Of a stretch of DNA of 64,000 bases, positions 21,314 to 33,367 are shown piece after piece (position 1 is the first letter of the stretch; each line of letters starts with the position of its first letter). The notes beneath the pieces were generated by a model. It was given only the letters and a program-made list of their open reading frames with translations. It was not told the DNA's origin and did no database searches. Position numbers and translations under genes: made by a program. The stretch comes from Pascua guehoae (Eukaryota; Basidiomycota; Tremellomycetes; Trichosporonales; Trichosporonaceae). The stretch is taken from contig BCJX01000016.1 of the NCBI GenBank assembly GCA_001600415.1, forward strand, positions 163,878-227,877. The letters are read 5' to 3'.

Positions 21314-23522
21314 GGGGGTAGAGGGAGAGAGGGGGGTGAGAAGAGAGGCCGGTGTGGAGAGGTCGAGGTCGAGACGACGTGCTTGCTCTGAAGAGTCGAA
21401 CAAAGTGGACGCAAGTAACAGACCGCAGACAGACTCGAACCCCCCGGGTTGGGTGCTGCGTCATGAAAATCCAGGTGGAGGGAGTGGATTTGGTCCCGCC
21501 CGCCCTGGGGCACGGTCACGGCATAAAGTACCAGCTGCGGGCAGCACCAGACAAGTCAAACTCCAACCAAAGCGAGCAGAAGCAAGAAGCAAGAATGTAC
21601 GATACAGAGTCGAGGCCCATTGCCTGCATGCAGCACGCAGCGAGAAAGACCACGGGAACGACAAAAGGGCAAAATGTCTGTCAGATTGGGGTCGGTGCTC
21701 CTCTGGACCATTCCTGCCAGTGGTCATGGAGGCTCATCCCCTCAGACCACAGTCCGCGGTTGTGCAATGGGCATTGTAGTCGCGCGGCCCCACAGGCACA
21801 ACCGGTCTGTCGAAGTATTAGACGTCTTTTCCTCTTGAGACCAGTCTGCCCATATTTTGTGGAGCGTTCGCGAGGCTTCTCCGCGTTCAAGTCCTAATTT
21901 TGCTCTGCTTCAACATGGTGGGCCTGCGGAAATCCAAAAGGCGACAGCGAGTGTTGCTGACCCCAGACCAATGCGTCTGGAGAATTGGCAGGTGTGTACT
22001 CTACGCTCTATTGGATAGTAGAGCTCCTGCATCCCCTGTGGCGCGAAAGGTTCCTCTTGCTCCTCGACAGCGTCTACAACTGGCGAGCACAGTCACTGTG
22101 TCCGGTTCAGCGCGGACTTCATTATGAGCTTCATATGTGTGTAGCTACGACTACGAGGACGCAAGAGGTCTGTAATTTCAACTCTCTCACAAACTGCACC
22201 TGCTTTAAGTTTTCTCTTCTATTGAAGGAAAGAATAATGATATTGCAATTCTGGCGAGCGTGGATATTCAGACGGTGGGACGTTGTGTTGACCCCGCTGT
22301 GCATAATTCATCCCAGCAATGGCGGACGTTTAAGGGACGCTATTCCTGCGAGCCGTCTCCAGCGACATCTGCAGTCGTACGAGCACGAGCAGAGCTCGTC
22401 CTCCGTGAAGCTATCAGGGCTATTTTTGCCGGCTTATCCGACCCACGTTCCATCATCAGTGGACAGAGCAATGTCGAGCGTGAGGTACATATTAATATTG
22501 TTGCCACGATGCGGGAGTCTGCCATCATTTGATACGCGCTACTCACAAGGCTATTGCAGGGGATGATAACGGCTATTGCAATGCTGTATCTCGTGTACCT
22601 GGATAATGTCGTTTTTGTATGTGAGACCTGTGCATCCACGAGCTGCCCCTCTGCGACTGGGATGAGGTACTCTGACACATTGTTCAAAGATCACCACATT
22701 CCAATGGTCAATTAAATCTCCCACCACTCGTGTTGTCCCGCTTCAGTCACGGTTGTGGTCCCCTCCCCTTCCGCCCCCCGCCCCCCCCTGTACTTGTACT
22801 TTGAGCAACAGAGCTGGGAACCCCAGGAGCGTGTTTCCTGAGGGCGGACCACATGGGTCCCGGAGTGGCCAACGAAACGTGGCCCACCACAGCCGCATTC
22901 AAAGTTGTTGTAGGGGTGTTGTACTCAGGCGTCGCGGCCTACCTTGTTCGGTATACAAAATGCACCTGATCACATGCCTAGAGGAGCGAAAATTATGGTT
23001 ACGACGACGTTTTTGTTAATTGCCAGAGGAGAGGACCTGCGTCTGGCCAAACTTCGGGTCTAGCCAGCCTTGGGGTGGACAAGCAAAGCGGTGGTTCGTT
23101 TTCTTTGGGGTGATACCTCTCAAAAATTGCCCTTCTCTTGTTCAATCTGTAAACTTGGTGGTTTTTTGCCTAGATGGCGATTCTTTTCAAGCGTGTTGTG
23201 TCCTTCAGCACTGTAGACTCTGTGGTCCGTCTATAGATTCCAAATGTGGAAGATCCCCTCAGAGGTTTTGCTCGTCAGTTATCCCGTGTTGTCGTGTTGT
23301 CGGCGGTAGGTGTCTAGCACCAACGCCTGGTGCTGGGCAGGTCCGCTTATGGTGCCCACCTTTGCCCCAACAGTGTGATACCCGCCACAGTCTCCGCTAC
23401 CAGTCACGAGGTATATTGCTGCACCGTATATGCTACGTACTCTATCTACTCGCGTGTATAATGCTACACCCCACCGGGCTCTCTCCATCTCCCGCGCGGT
23501 GCGCTTCTCCCAAGCTGCGCTC
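21314..23522. other. Intergenic region, AT-richer, no gene recognised
   Basis: From about 21.9 to 23.3 kb the sequence is noticeably less GC-rich than its surroundings. A frame at 22340-22532 (+) has protein-like composition (including S-N-V-E-R-E-V-H-I-N-I) but no ATG or splice support. It may be a gene relic. Confidence 0.45.
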
Positions 23523-25208
23523 CTACACGCCCCCGCCTTGCGGCTGGTGCCACGGATAGCCGACAGTATGCACGCGCCACGTGGTCTCGCCCACGGCGGC
23601 GCGATACTCGTCGATGGTGTAAAACGTGACGCGCTTGGCGACGAGGGCGGCGATACGTTCGTCTGTCCAGACGGCGCGCGGGTGGATTTTGCCAGGGACA
23701 TGTGGCGCGTCGCGGAGGACACGGACGGTGAGGTCGAATATGGCCGCGAGGAGGGTGCGTGCGTTGGGGTGGGCGGCTGCGTCGGGGAGGTGGGGTGTAG
23801 TTGGAGTTGGCGGGGTGGTGTTGGTGGTGGGGGCTGGGAATCCTGGGGTGGTGGGCGTGGGTGGAGTTGTGGGGTGTAGTGCCTGGGCGGGGGTGATGGC
23901 GGTGGTGGCCGAGATGGACGAGGTGGCCGAGATGGCCGAGATGGGGCTGTCGGCGGCGTTGGTGTGTCTACGCCGGTGGCGCCGGAGGACCTTTGCGGGG
24001 AGCGCGTCGATGCCGACAAAGACAAAGCGGCGGTCACGGAGGGCGTGGGCGGCGTTCCATACAATGTCGTCGAGGATGCCGCCCGCGACGGGGGGCACGT
24101 CTGTGCGTGGGACGCGCGCGCGGCGCCATGCCGGGTCGAAGATGTGGATGAACACCGAGGCCGACGTGATGGCCAGCGGCGGCGCCCAGACGTGCAGTGC
24201 GTGGTGTGGCTCGCCGCCCGTGTCGCACGAGTCAATCTCAAAGCGCGGCGTGGTCGGCTCCGTCTCGCACTTCGGAACCGCGACGTTGACGACAATGCTC
24301 TCCGCCTCTAGCTCGTACGGCACGCGGACCTGGGCGGCCGCCGCGCCCGCGCCGCCCTTGACCAGCTCGGTGAAGAGGACGACGCGCTGGGCGGTAATCT
24401 TGCCCATTTCCGCGGTCACGCGCGCCATCGCCGCCGCGTCCACGGGGAGCGGCACGATCCGCACCGTCGGCACAGGGAGCGCGAGGCCGTACTCGTACGC
24501 GCGCACGTCGAGGTCGTCCACGTGCCCCAGGACGTCGAGCACGTCCGTCGTCTCCATCGACAACGGCGTGCGCGGGATCTTGAGCGCCGCGCGCATGTCC
24601 CGCGGCATGTCGTGTTGGTCATCCATGTTCCTCCCATCTTCGTCGTCCTCGACGTCGTTGTCGACTTTACGCAGGCGCAACGCAGGACACGCAGCCGCAC
24701 ACCCCCGCCGCCCCGACAGGCTCACCGCACACGCAAACGCAGGACACGCGCACTCGTCCTCGCATGAGGCACGTCCGAGGATGTCGCGTGGATCAATCCG
24801 CGGCGCGCGTAGGAGGGCCGGTACAGCGTGCACAGGGCATATGAGCACATGGCGCGCGTGCCGCGGGTCCACCGTCCTCTGTGCGCGCACCGGAGACGCG
24901 GGAGCCGAGACTTTACGCCAAAGCGCCGGGGCGACAGCACTGAGGCGCTTGGATGGTGTGGACGGCGTGCGCGTGGGTGTTGTGGGTGTCAACGGTGTCG
25001 TGGGCGAGGGCGGACAGTCGGTCTTGAAGAGCGACAGGCGGAACGAGACGCGTGCCCGCGATGACCGCGCCGAGCTGCGTCCAGTGTGCGGTTCCAGGTC
25101 GGTCCATGTGCGCGGGAGCGATGGCCGGTCCTGGCCGCCGTGGCCGTCGTCAGACGCCGGCGAGAGTGGGGTGATGGGTTCGGAAGCCTGGCTCTTCAAC
25201 GAGGGCAT
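23523..25208 (-). CDS. Protein of unknown function, 561 aa, single exon
   Basis: One ATG-started frame from 25208 to 23523. Residues 1-110 are Ser/Thr/Pro-rich and basic, probably disordered. Residues about 145-180 hold eleven Cys, including C-E-D-E-C-A-C-P-A-F-A-C and C-A-A-A-C, a possible metal-binding patch. An acidic segment (D-V-E-D-D-E-D-G) follows. Residues about 210-400 look folded, with beta-strand-like stretches, and a Thr/Pro-rich linker separates them from a C-terminal folded part (about 475-555). The antisense strand is also open for 557 codons, a by-product of high GC. I recognise no family; it may be lineage-specific. Confidence 0.7.
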   Translation of the reverse strand: MPSLKSQASEPITPLSPASDDGHGGQDRPSLPRTWTDLEPHTGRSSARSSRARVSFRLSLFKTDCPPSPTTPLTPTTPTRTPSTPSKRLSAVAPALWRKVSAPASPVRAQRTVDPRHARHVLICPVHAVPALLRAPRIDPRDILGRASCEDECACPAFACAVSLSGRRGCAAACPALRLRKVDNDVEDDEDGRNMDDQHDMPRDMRAALKIPRTPLSMETTDVLDVLGHVDDLDVRAYEYGLALPVPTVRIVPLPVDAAAMARVTAEMGKITAQRVVLFTELVKGGAGAAAAQVRVPYELEAESIVVNVAVPKCETEPTTPRFEIDSCDTGGEPHHALHVWAPPLAITSASVFIHIFDPAWRRARVPRTDVPPVAGGILDDIVWNAAHALRDRRFVFVGIDALPAKVLRRHRRRHTNAADSPISAISATSSISATTAITPAQALHPTTPPTPTTPGFPAPTTNTTPPTPTTPHLPDAAAHPNARTLLAAIFDLTVRVLRDAPHVPGKIHPRAVWTDERIAALVAKRVTFYTIDEYRAAVGETTWRVHTVGYPWHQPQGGGV

Positions 25209-26666
25209 TTGTGTCGTGGGCGGGAGAATTGGACCGAGTTTGGGTTGGGCGATATCTAAGTCAACCGATCTCGCCGACGTTCGCGGGCCGTCGAGGTAGA
25301 GCTGGAACCGGACGAGACGGGTCCCAGTGGGTTGACACTGTCAAGAGTAGCTGTTAAGGTTGAGAGATGGCTCGGAATGCCGGATTCGAGTACAGCTGGT
25401 AGAATGGTGGGACCGTCGCTCGCAGAGTGGGTGGTGAAGAAAATGGGCGGGGGGAACGCGTCGCCCGGCGAGGGATATATGAGGCCGCCATCCTCCATGC
25501 TGCGAGGTATTTCTGACCCTCCCGCGAGTCCCGCTACCTGCTAGTGAAGCTGGAGGGGTGGATGCACGGCGACCGAGGACAGAGTAGTGTCGACATGAGG
25601 CGGATAGGCAGAGTGTGCAACAGCAAGATCGGCAGTGTAATGTCCAACCCCTTAACCTGTGACGTTTGACCACAAGTGAAACGCCAGGGGGCTGTTGTGG
25701 ATCGCCGGGTGGCACTACTACTACCTTTGCGGTGCAGTGCCATTTCTGCTCTCATCGTGCATTCAGACTCGTGCTCAGCTTCAGAACGCACCCCCTGAAA
25801 TGTCCCTGCCCATGTCCTACCCCCTGTAATGTCCATGTTTGAGTGACTCGCTTGCAAATGTTCAGATTATTTGGGGGCGTGGCAGAAAGGAACGTGCGTT
25901 TTCCAACAACATTGATGTTCCAGGGTACTACCTCTTTCGTGTTGCCATTCGTCCGCTCGTTTGTGCCCAGAGATCACAACAAGCAGCACCCCAAGGCATT
26001 TAGGGGGAAGTTGGGGTAGATCCCGGACATCTCACGCTACATGCAGCTACAGCACTTCGCGCTCAGAGACTCGATCGAGGTGCCGCCAAATCCCGATCTC
26101 CTCCGCAATCGACCCCACCAATCTGCAACATCATCTGCCAATGCTATACAAGGCCGCATCGTTGGTGAAACGGTATCATGCGTCGTTGCCATTAACGCCG
26201 CAGCTTACAATGTAGAACGAGAGCAAGATCTTCCGGGTTCTGTCTCTTTACTTCTGTTAGGCCCGAAAGACACAAGGATGTCCTCGGGTGCTAACGCAAT
26301 GACAGCTTCTACTCGCCTCATCGGCGTGCTCCTGGAACACGCCCTACAGGGTGGTGATCGTATGAATGACACTGGTGATGCTCGACGTGAACACTGCATC
26401 CCCCGACATCGAGTCCAGTGAATCATTGACCCGCATCTCGCACACGTCACGGTGCTGTCTACGACCGTACACTGCCGGCGATGGCGCTCGAGTGCACCCA
26501 CTCAGCAGCACGCGCATTCTGTTCAGGTCGATTCACTTATGCATACACATATCGTACACCACTGTGGACTCGTCCGGCCCCGTCAGCCTCCTCTTTCATC
26601 TTACCCCCGGCAGGGCATGAACTGCAACCCATACCCAGCCATCGGAGGTCTAGTCCTGCCCTACAT
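25209..26666. other. Intergenic region between the unknown 561-aa gene and RFC2
   Basis: No firm gene. The frame at 26041-26421 (+) is ATG-started, 126 aa and fairly protein-like, but lacks strong third-position bias or a known motif. On the minus strand near 26400-26500 a short frame reads C-T-V-V-D-S-T-V-T-C-A-R-C-G, similar to exon 2 of the cysteine-rich cluster. Confidence 0.45.
26041..26421 (+). CDS. Doubtful small frame, 126 aa
   Basis: ATG-started frame with ordinary amino-acid composition but weak codon bias and no domain I know. It may be a decayed gene or chance. Confidence 0.15.
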   Translation: MQLQHFALRDSIEVPPNPDLLRNRPHQSATSSANAIQGRIVGETVSCVVAINAAAYNVEREQDLPGSVSLLLLGPKDTRMSSGANAMTASTRLIGVLLEHALQGGDRMNDTGDARREHCIPRHRVQ

Positions 26667-28570
26667 CTATGCCTTGGCCATAGCCTCCTTGATCCTGAGA
26701 CAGCACTCGAGGAGCTGGAGCTCGTCATCTCCGCCCTCACACAGCGCCTTGTCACACTCTGCGATCGCGATCGCGGCGTTAGCCTTGGGGATAGTGGGGA
26801 TCGCGGCGAGGGGAATGAGGGCATCGTGCAGCTGTTCGAGCACCTGCCCTGCACTCCAGCCTTCACGGCCGACGCGGCGGACGGCGGTGCGCACGCCCTC
26901 AAATCCCGACGACAACGAGTGGTTCACGCCCTCTCCCGGTTCGACGCCGACGGCGTGCAGGAGCGAGGTAATGACGTCTTCTGGCACGACACCAGAGATC
27001 TCGTGGACTGGTATCAGCGATATGCTCAGAGCAGGGCACAGGGCCGACGGGGGAATATGTGCAGGGGGTTGAGACGGAACTGGGAAGCCAAAGAATGTGA
27101 CGAGGGACAGGTGAACAAGGTGAATAGGGTTGGGAAAGGCAGACCTCATGAGAGTGGAACAAAGTTACCAAGAATGAAGGAGGTGACCCTCCCACACTTG
27201 AAAGGGTTGAATGCCCCATCGACCCGGACACACAGAACCCATGATCCCAAACCCAGATCCCGGAAGGCCACTCACCAGACATCTCAGTCACCGCGGTCGT
27301 CGTCTCTCCAGCAGCATGCAGGCGCTGTGCGGTCTGGAGGTACGTGATTGCCTTGCGGAGATCACCGCCTGCGAGGCGGAGAATGAGCTCAAGCACACCG
27401 GGGTCGGTCTGTACACCCTCGGCGCCAGCAATCATCTCCAGGCGCGCCTGACTGCTGCCTTGGGCGAGCGGGCGGAAACGGAACTTGGAGCAACGGGAGG
27501 CGACGGGCTCGATGATGCTGTTTGGTTAGCGGGAGTCAGAAGGTTGGGCTCGGCTTGGCTTGGCGGAACGCGGCCGTGAACGCGACGTTGTCAAGACATG
27601 CAAAAGAGGCCGTGGAATCATCTCACTTGCTCGAGTACGTGCACTCAAGCGCACGGCCTATTCCAGAGAAGATTCCAACATCACGATACTTGTCAAGACA
27701 TCCTTCCCCCGTTCCAGACCCGTCAACCAGCTCTTACTTGAGTAACGCAGTAGCGTCTATCAGCCGAAACTCCTCCGCACGACACACATCCGCAACCACC
27801 ACGTCCATCGCCACCACATCAATGTTCCCTCCATTACACACCGCTTCAACCCCAATCTTTCCCAACTCACCGCGTAACATAGTTGCACACGAGGCAGAAC
27901 CGCGTGATGCGCGAGTACGTCTCCATGATACGCCTGAGAGCGCTCTGCGCGTCCTGGGTCATCGAGTCGGCCTCGTCGAGGATAATGAGCTTGTACGGCG
28001 GGCATGGGTATGTGTTGCCGTCCGACTGGCCGCCCACGGGTGCATGGCGAGGTGTCTCGCGCGCAAACGTCTTGATCTTCTCGCGCACGACTGTGATACC
28101 ACGCTCGTCGGATGCGTTGAGTTCGAGGACGCGGGAGCGGAACAGGTCGGGTCCGAAGAGCTGGCGCGCGAGGGCGAGGATGGTCGAGGTCTTGCCTGTT
28201 CCGGGAGGTCCGTAGAAGAGCATATGGGGGAGCTGGGGGTTAGAAGGAACGTCGTGGGGAAAGGGGCCATAAAAGTGAAAGTCGAACAGCGGGAGATGAA
28301 CGAAACGAGAGGAGAACCGCTTTGTACAATGAATGACTCACGTTTGTGCTGGCGAGTGATTTGCGAAGTACCGCAACCGTGTTCTCCTGGCTCGAGACAT
28401 CGTCGATCGTCTTGGGACGGCTGCACGTTAGCAAGAGGGACAACAGCGGACCAATACGTCTTTGGCGCAGCACAAGACCGGCTGCCATCACTTGGGGATA
28501 CGTACTACTTCTCAACCCAGGGCTGCAGTCTGGGGTCCTGCACTGGCGCCGTGCGCATGAGAGTAGTCAT
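26667..28570 (-). CDS. RFC2: Replication factor C small subunit, Rfc2 type (human RFC4 orthologue)
   Basis: Exons (-): 28570-28506, 28420-28342, 28232-27871, 27517-27276, 27007-26667; 362 aa, all phases agree. AAA+ motifs are complete: Walker A G-P-P-G-T-G-K-T (about residues 56-63), Walker B L-I-I-L-D-E-A-D, sensor N-Y-V-T-R, and the clamp-loader SRC box [19 protein letters not shown] is typical of RFC small subunits, and the starting R-P-K-T-I-D-D-V points to the Rfc2/RFC4 group. Rfc1-5 load PCNA onto DNA; the same subunit serves Rad24-, Elg1- and Ctf18-RFC complexes. A short insertion (H-A-P-V-G-G-Q) lies before Walker B. The last acceptor was chosen by phase. Confidence 0.92.
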
Positions 28571-29192
28571 GGTGGTTGTGACGGCGAGAGCGATGGAAGA
28601 AGAGGTGTTGTTGATGATGGCGAGTGGAGGCGAGGGATAGAATGTTGAATGGTTTGTCTACAGACGCGTCAGGTCGCGTCGAGTAGCTCTTCAGGGAAGT
28701 TCACGTGGCAGTCACGTGACGTTCCTCCACACCATGCTCCACCCACTCGCTCGACATCGTATACATCACCGTCGCAACGCGAGACAAGAACAACATGGGG
28801 TTGCCAAATAGCCCAATGCATGCATGATGGCGACACGGTGTACCCATGAAGAATGTACAGTACAACTGATACTAATGTCTCTAGTCCGGCGAAACCCGAA
28901 GCCTTCATCAACGAAGGAGCCGCCGTCATCGTCGTCAATCTCCACCGCTCGGCAGCGTCGAGACGTGCGAGGAGCAGTAGATAGCAGAAGGGAAGCCCAG
29001 TCAACGCGTGGAAGCAAGCAGGAATGTCGAAAGCGTACTTGACGAGACGGGCATAGGGGTGCCATCGCCGAGAATGCCTCCCCACGCAATCGCGCCCAGG
29101 CGCCAACGTTTGGCCGAACGACTCCCTGCTGTCGTACTCATCGTACGCTCGCTGGAGACGATGCCACCTCGCGCTACCCCAGCATAGACGCA
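28571..29192. other. Intergenic spacer upstream of RFC2
   Basis: Holds the RFC2 promoter and the 3' flank of the RWD gene. No coding signal. Confidence 0.6.
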
Positions 29193-30258
29193 CTATGATG
29201 AGCCGTCCTTCATCACAACGACGCCAAAGTCGTCGCCGACGCCCCACCCGTCCATGAGACGCTTGACCTCGCCCATGTCGCCGCGGTGGTTGTAGGTACC
29301 GTGGTATGCAATGAGGTTGGTCACGTCCGTCATCTGTTTGAATTTACGCTCCGACTCGGCCAGGGGACGTCGATATCGCTCAGTTACCTGTGGTTAGCGA
29401 TAAAGTAAACGTATGAGCTTTGTAGTCGTTCACGTCCACAACCCTGCATTGATAGTTCGACACGCTCCGCAGACTGCCAATCTGGTTCTCCCCACCTCGT
29501 CCCCGTTCCAACAGCCACTTCTCAAATCGGAGTTCAAACACCCCCACAACCACACCACGGCGCTACCCATGACCCAGCCTTTGAAACTGTCATGTCGTGC
29601 TCACCTTCTTCTGGTAGCTGGGAATGTCGCCCCAGCTCTCGCTCTTGATCGCCCCCATATACCGATCCACAGCCTTCCCACCACCTTCGAGGCAGAGCAG
29701 TGCGGGCTTGCCGGCGAGTACGAACCCAGTGAGGCGGTATCGAGCGGCGTACGTGACGAGGTCTTTGCGTTTCTCCCTTGTCGACAGTGAAGGGAACCAG
29801 AACCACACTCGTTCGAGTGGCCCGTCGTCCTCCTCTTCTACCTCGGGCTGCAATGGTGTCTCGTCGTCGAGTGTAGCGAGCCCCGGTGCTGTGGCACGCA
29901 CATGCTCGATCGCGTCCATGACGAGGTCGCTCGCACTCGCCGCCACCTTTGGGAGACCAGTAGTGAGCTCCTCGTACGCTCCGCGTGTGAGAAAGGACGA
30001 TTGGCGGAGAGCTATGCGCGGCGGTCCGTCGAGAAGAAACGAGACTGCAAGAGTGACTTGGCGAGGCGTGTCCCCCTCGTCGTCGATTGGGACGTGCACG
30101 ACCACGTCGAGCGGCTCGTCCAACACTGGCTCATCTCCGGCGTCCGCGGCGGCGAGTGCGGATGTCGCTGCCGGCCCCAGCTCTAGCTCCCCGGGAAGAG
30201 GGTACATGGCCTGGAGGAGCTGGAGGGCGCCGAGGGTCTCCTCGGCTTCGGGCGTCAT
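29193..30258 (-). CDS. RWD domain / DUF1115 protein (RWDD2-like), 282 aa
   Basis: Exons (-): 30258-29605 and 29387-29193. The start T-P-E-A-E-E-T-L-G-A-L-Q-L-L-Q-A-M-Y-P and the P-P-R-I-A-L segment form an RWD domain (about residues 5-115). The second half shows the DUF1115 pattern: R-V-W-F-W-F-P-S-L-S, A-A-R-Y-R-L-T-G-F-V-L-A-G-K-P-A-L-L-C-L-E-G and a W-G-D-I-P ending. This two-domain layout matches RWDD2-type eukaryotic proteins, whose role is poorly known; RWD domains usually mediate protein binding. Length is near the family norm. An alternative acceptor 8 nt further in would break the phase, so the chosen one is preferred. Confidence 0.75.
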
Positions 30259-30598
30259 GGTGTCAAGGGCGATATGGGCAATGTCAGAGATCAGAGAGCG
30301 AGTCGAGTTAATTACCCGTCCGACATTTGCCTGACAACGTTACTGTACCTGAGACCTCGGCGGCGCTCCCAGACTGCGGGAGTCACCGGGCCGCGCTAAA
30401 GATACGCTTCTTGCCACGTTTTTGTGGAGACCCCACATTTCGTGGGCACGCGATGGAACCAAAGCTTCCCGGTCGCGTAAATATCCCTCAATCCCGACGT
30501 CTAGATCAACGTGTCCTCCTTTGTTCTTCTTGTCCATAACTCCCAACTCCATCTCTTGCCATTCTTGGTCTCTCTATACCCTCCTCTTTATCGACCAC
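30259..30598. promoter_or_regulatory. Divergent promoter of the RWD gene and GPI1
   Basis: 340 nt between the two start codons, with a CT-rich leader just before the GPI1 ATG. No further element is evident. Confidence 0.5.
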
Positions 30599-33082
30599 AT
30601 GCGTGTGTTCTGGCCAGCAAAGATCAAGCGCGACCGCGGCGTCGCCGTTGGGTGGACAGTGGACAAGGACCTGATTGTGGTCGACATTGTCACTCAATGG
30701 GTGAGACTTTGTTGTCGTCGAATTATGCTAACAGCAGCGTGACGAGTACACCTCTGACCCTTCGGAGAACGATGTTCCACCTCTTCGCCAGCTGGCCAAC
30801 GTCCTCCCTGCATTTCCCAAGAAGAAGGATGTCAAGGACACGCCCGAGACCGACGTGAACTCGACTAAGGAGAAGACTGCGGACGGCGATGTCGCTGCGG
30901 ACGTGGATCTTGCTGCGGACGGCAATGCTGCAGTCGTGCCCGCACCCCAGGTCCCCGACCTCACAGTGTGGGTGCACAAGCGCCGCCCTGTAGCCTGCGA
31001 CCAGGTCATCGAGGTCGTGATGTACTCGCCACCGAAGCGCGCCAAGTTTGAGCGTCTTACCCTTGGCGACCGTCCTGTGGCAAATGGCGCAGCAACCGAA
31101 CTGGCCAAGCAAGAAGCATACGGAATCGGGGCCACAAAGGAGAACAATGCGAACGGTGTCAAGAAGGACGAGCACGGAGCGGGTCCAAAAGGCGCCACCC
31201 CGCTCGCGCCCATCCTCGACTTGGTGAGGTGGCGTGGTGGCTTGGAGAGATGAGGAATGAGGAAATGTCAGCTGACAATCAGATGAACGTTGCCAACGAC
31301 GAACAAAGCCGCATTTCAAACATCAACTCGCGCGGCAAGATCATCTCATGGGCCACCCTTGGACGTATTCGTCCGATCATGAAGATTATGGGCTTGCGCG
31401 GGCTCTACCAGCTTCTCGTCGAGCTGCCACAGCAGCAGCGTACTTGGTCGCTGGGTCTGCTCCCCAGCTCGTTTTCTCCTCTGAACGGCCACATGATCCA
31501 CTGCCGGCTCCCGGAGGGCAACCGTGCGTTTATGACGGCTGTCCAGTCATTCATGTATCCGGCCGGCATGGTGGGCGTCTGCGACTTGCAACCGTATGGC
31601 CCGCCGTTTGTGTACGACGTGTGGAGCAAGCACCCAAGCCTCTTCTGGGGCTTCCGCATTCTTGCACTGAGCCAGTTCTGGTTCCAGTTACTGAGCTATG
31701 TGGGTACTGGCCTGCTCTACGCCAAACCGTTCCTCGTGACCGTGCTCGGCGTCCTCTCCCACGAGGTCAAGGTCGGACGGCACACGCTCTCCCTGCGTCG
31801 CGTCAGCGCCATTGGTGAGTATAAAGGCACCCACGTGCCGTGTCCTAACAATAGTAAACCACCTCGCTTGCCGTATCGAGACTCTTCTCGCCAGTCAGAC
31901 ACCCGACGGCAAGGAATTGTACCGCGGCATGGCTTCCACAGTCTCGATCAAGGTGAGTACCTACTGTGCACTGAGTCTGACGTTGCAGTGGGACATGATC
32001 GGCGGCTTCACTGTGGCGGCACTCCTTCTTCCGTCTCTCGAGTCTTTTGCCATCCCCACACAGCTGCTCGTAGACCCTGTGATTGCGGCTCTCGAGTGGC
32101 TCAACGAATGGCCACTGGGCCTGAAGTTGAACACGCAGCTGAGCCAATACCTCTGCAGCGGCTTTAGCTCTGCGCTCACTGCATGGCATGGTAGGTTTTT
32201 GAATGCTGCTATGGAGACTAACATGCCAGATACTGTCACGCCCTTCCTGACCTCGTCGGTGCCTTACGTGCTTAACGCGCTCTCCATCGCGTCCATTTTC
32301 GGCCTCTCGTGTGCACTTGCCCTCGTCTCGGACCTCGTTGGACTTCTCACTCTCCACCTCCGCGCATGCTATGCTATCACGGCTGCACTTGGTCGCTGGC
32401 AGATTGCGGCACTCAAGGGCCTGTGGGATCTGTTCAGGGGTGAGTGTTGAGGTGTAGAGTCGTCTAACCCGCAGGCAAGCGTTGGAATGTCCTGCGTCAC
32501 CGCACAGACTCGCACGCATACGACATTGATACCCTGTTCCTTGGGACCCTTCTGTTCACACTGTCAACATTCCTCGCACCCACAGTCCTCGCATACGGCG
32601 CCCTGTTTGCTGTGGTACGTCTACATCCTCTCCACGCTCCCGTTCTGTTATTTACGCCCAGATCAATGCCATTATTGTTCTCGTCCAGCGCACGCTCCAA
32701 ATTACCAGTGCGGCCATCGACACTCTCCCAATCTCGTCGCTCAAGCTCCGCACCATATTCCCGCGTAGGGTGCCTGGTACGTCTATTTGCCTCTTGTTGC
32801 ACACCATAGACTGACCGTTGCAGCCGGCATTGTGTTTGACACACTCCCGATTCCTGAAGCTCCCACATCAGACGAGGCGTTGTCCCTGTCGTCTCTTCTG
32901 GAAGTCAAGGTATGTTGTTTGATTTCTCCTTGTTCGATTACAAGCTCACAAACCAGAGCACCCCGCAGAGCTATGGTGCGATCCTGGGCTCCTGGGTACG
33001 CGGCGCAGTGACGCGGTCGAGCGGTGTGCCCGAGTCGCCTCCGGCCGCCGTGGAAGTGAGCGCCACGAAGAAGAATGCCTGA
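30599..33082 (+). CDS. GPI1: GPI-GlcNAc transferase subunit Gpi1 (PIG-Q)
   Basis: Exons 30599-30700, 30738-31223, 31283-31814, 31855-31952, 31989-32190, 32230-32439, 32475-32614, 32662-32776, 32824-32909, 32957-33082; 698 aa. Nine short introns (34-59 nt) all agree in phase. The Gpi1 signature crosses intron 6: F-R-G-K-R-W-N-V-L-R, then D-S-H-A-Y-D-I-D-T-L-F-L-G-T-L-L-F-T. Several hydrophobic segments lie in the second half, as expected for an ER membrane protein. PIG-Q stabilises the enzyme that starts GPI-anchor synthesis by adding GlcNAc to phosphatidylinositol. A Gly/Lys/Asp-rich linker in exon 2 is likely disordered. Confidence 0.9.
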
Positions 33083-33360
33083 TCGCGTGGGTATATTATA
33101 CAGTATCTGTCTTCAATTCATGATGAAGCTATGACAGAGAGTGAGCAGTGGCGATGAATTCTTCCCGTGGCCGTGGTGTCGTCAGATTTCGTTCAGAGTT
33201 AAATTGCGCCACACACAGCAGGCTGGATACACATGACCCTTGGGGTAGCTGTGGCTGTTTCACACGACTTGATCCTGCGGCTCCAACTCGTCCTCGACTC
33301 GTTTGTTCAAGTCTCCCATGCTTCAACTCGAGGACGACAAAAAATACGCCTTGGGAGGGC

Positions 33361-33364
33361 AAAA
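33361..33364 (-). terminator. RNA polymerase III terminator of tRNA-Pro
   Basis: TTTT on the minus strand, four bases after the tRNA 3' end. Confidence 0.7.
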
Positions 33365-33367
33365 GAT

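Noticed and set aside
21425..21470. tRNA T-arm-like GACTCGAACCCC on the plus strand
   Set aside because: No pairing T-stem, acceptor arms or A box can be built around it.
20392..21519. Long frames spanning the N gap on both strands
   Set aside because: They exist only because N codons are counted as open; no evidence supports reading across the gap.
22340..22687. Frames on both strands with protein-like composition in the AT-richer patch
   Set aside because: No ATG, no splice sites and no motif; kept only as a note in the intergenic entry.
23626..25299. 557-codon plus-strand frame opposite the 561-aa gene
   Set aside because: Antisense shadow; composition is dominated by Arg/Ser/Ala and the sense strand has the natural codon bias.
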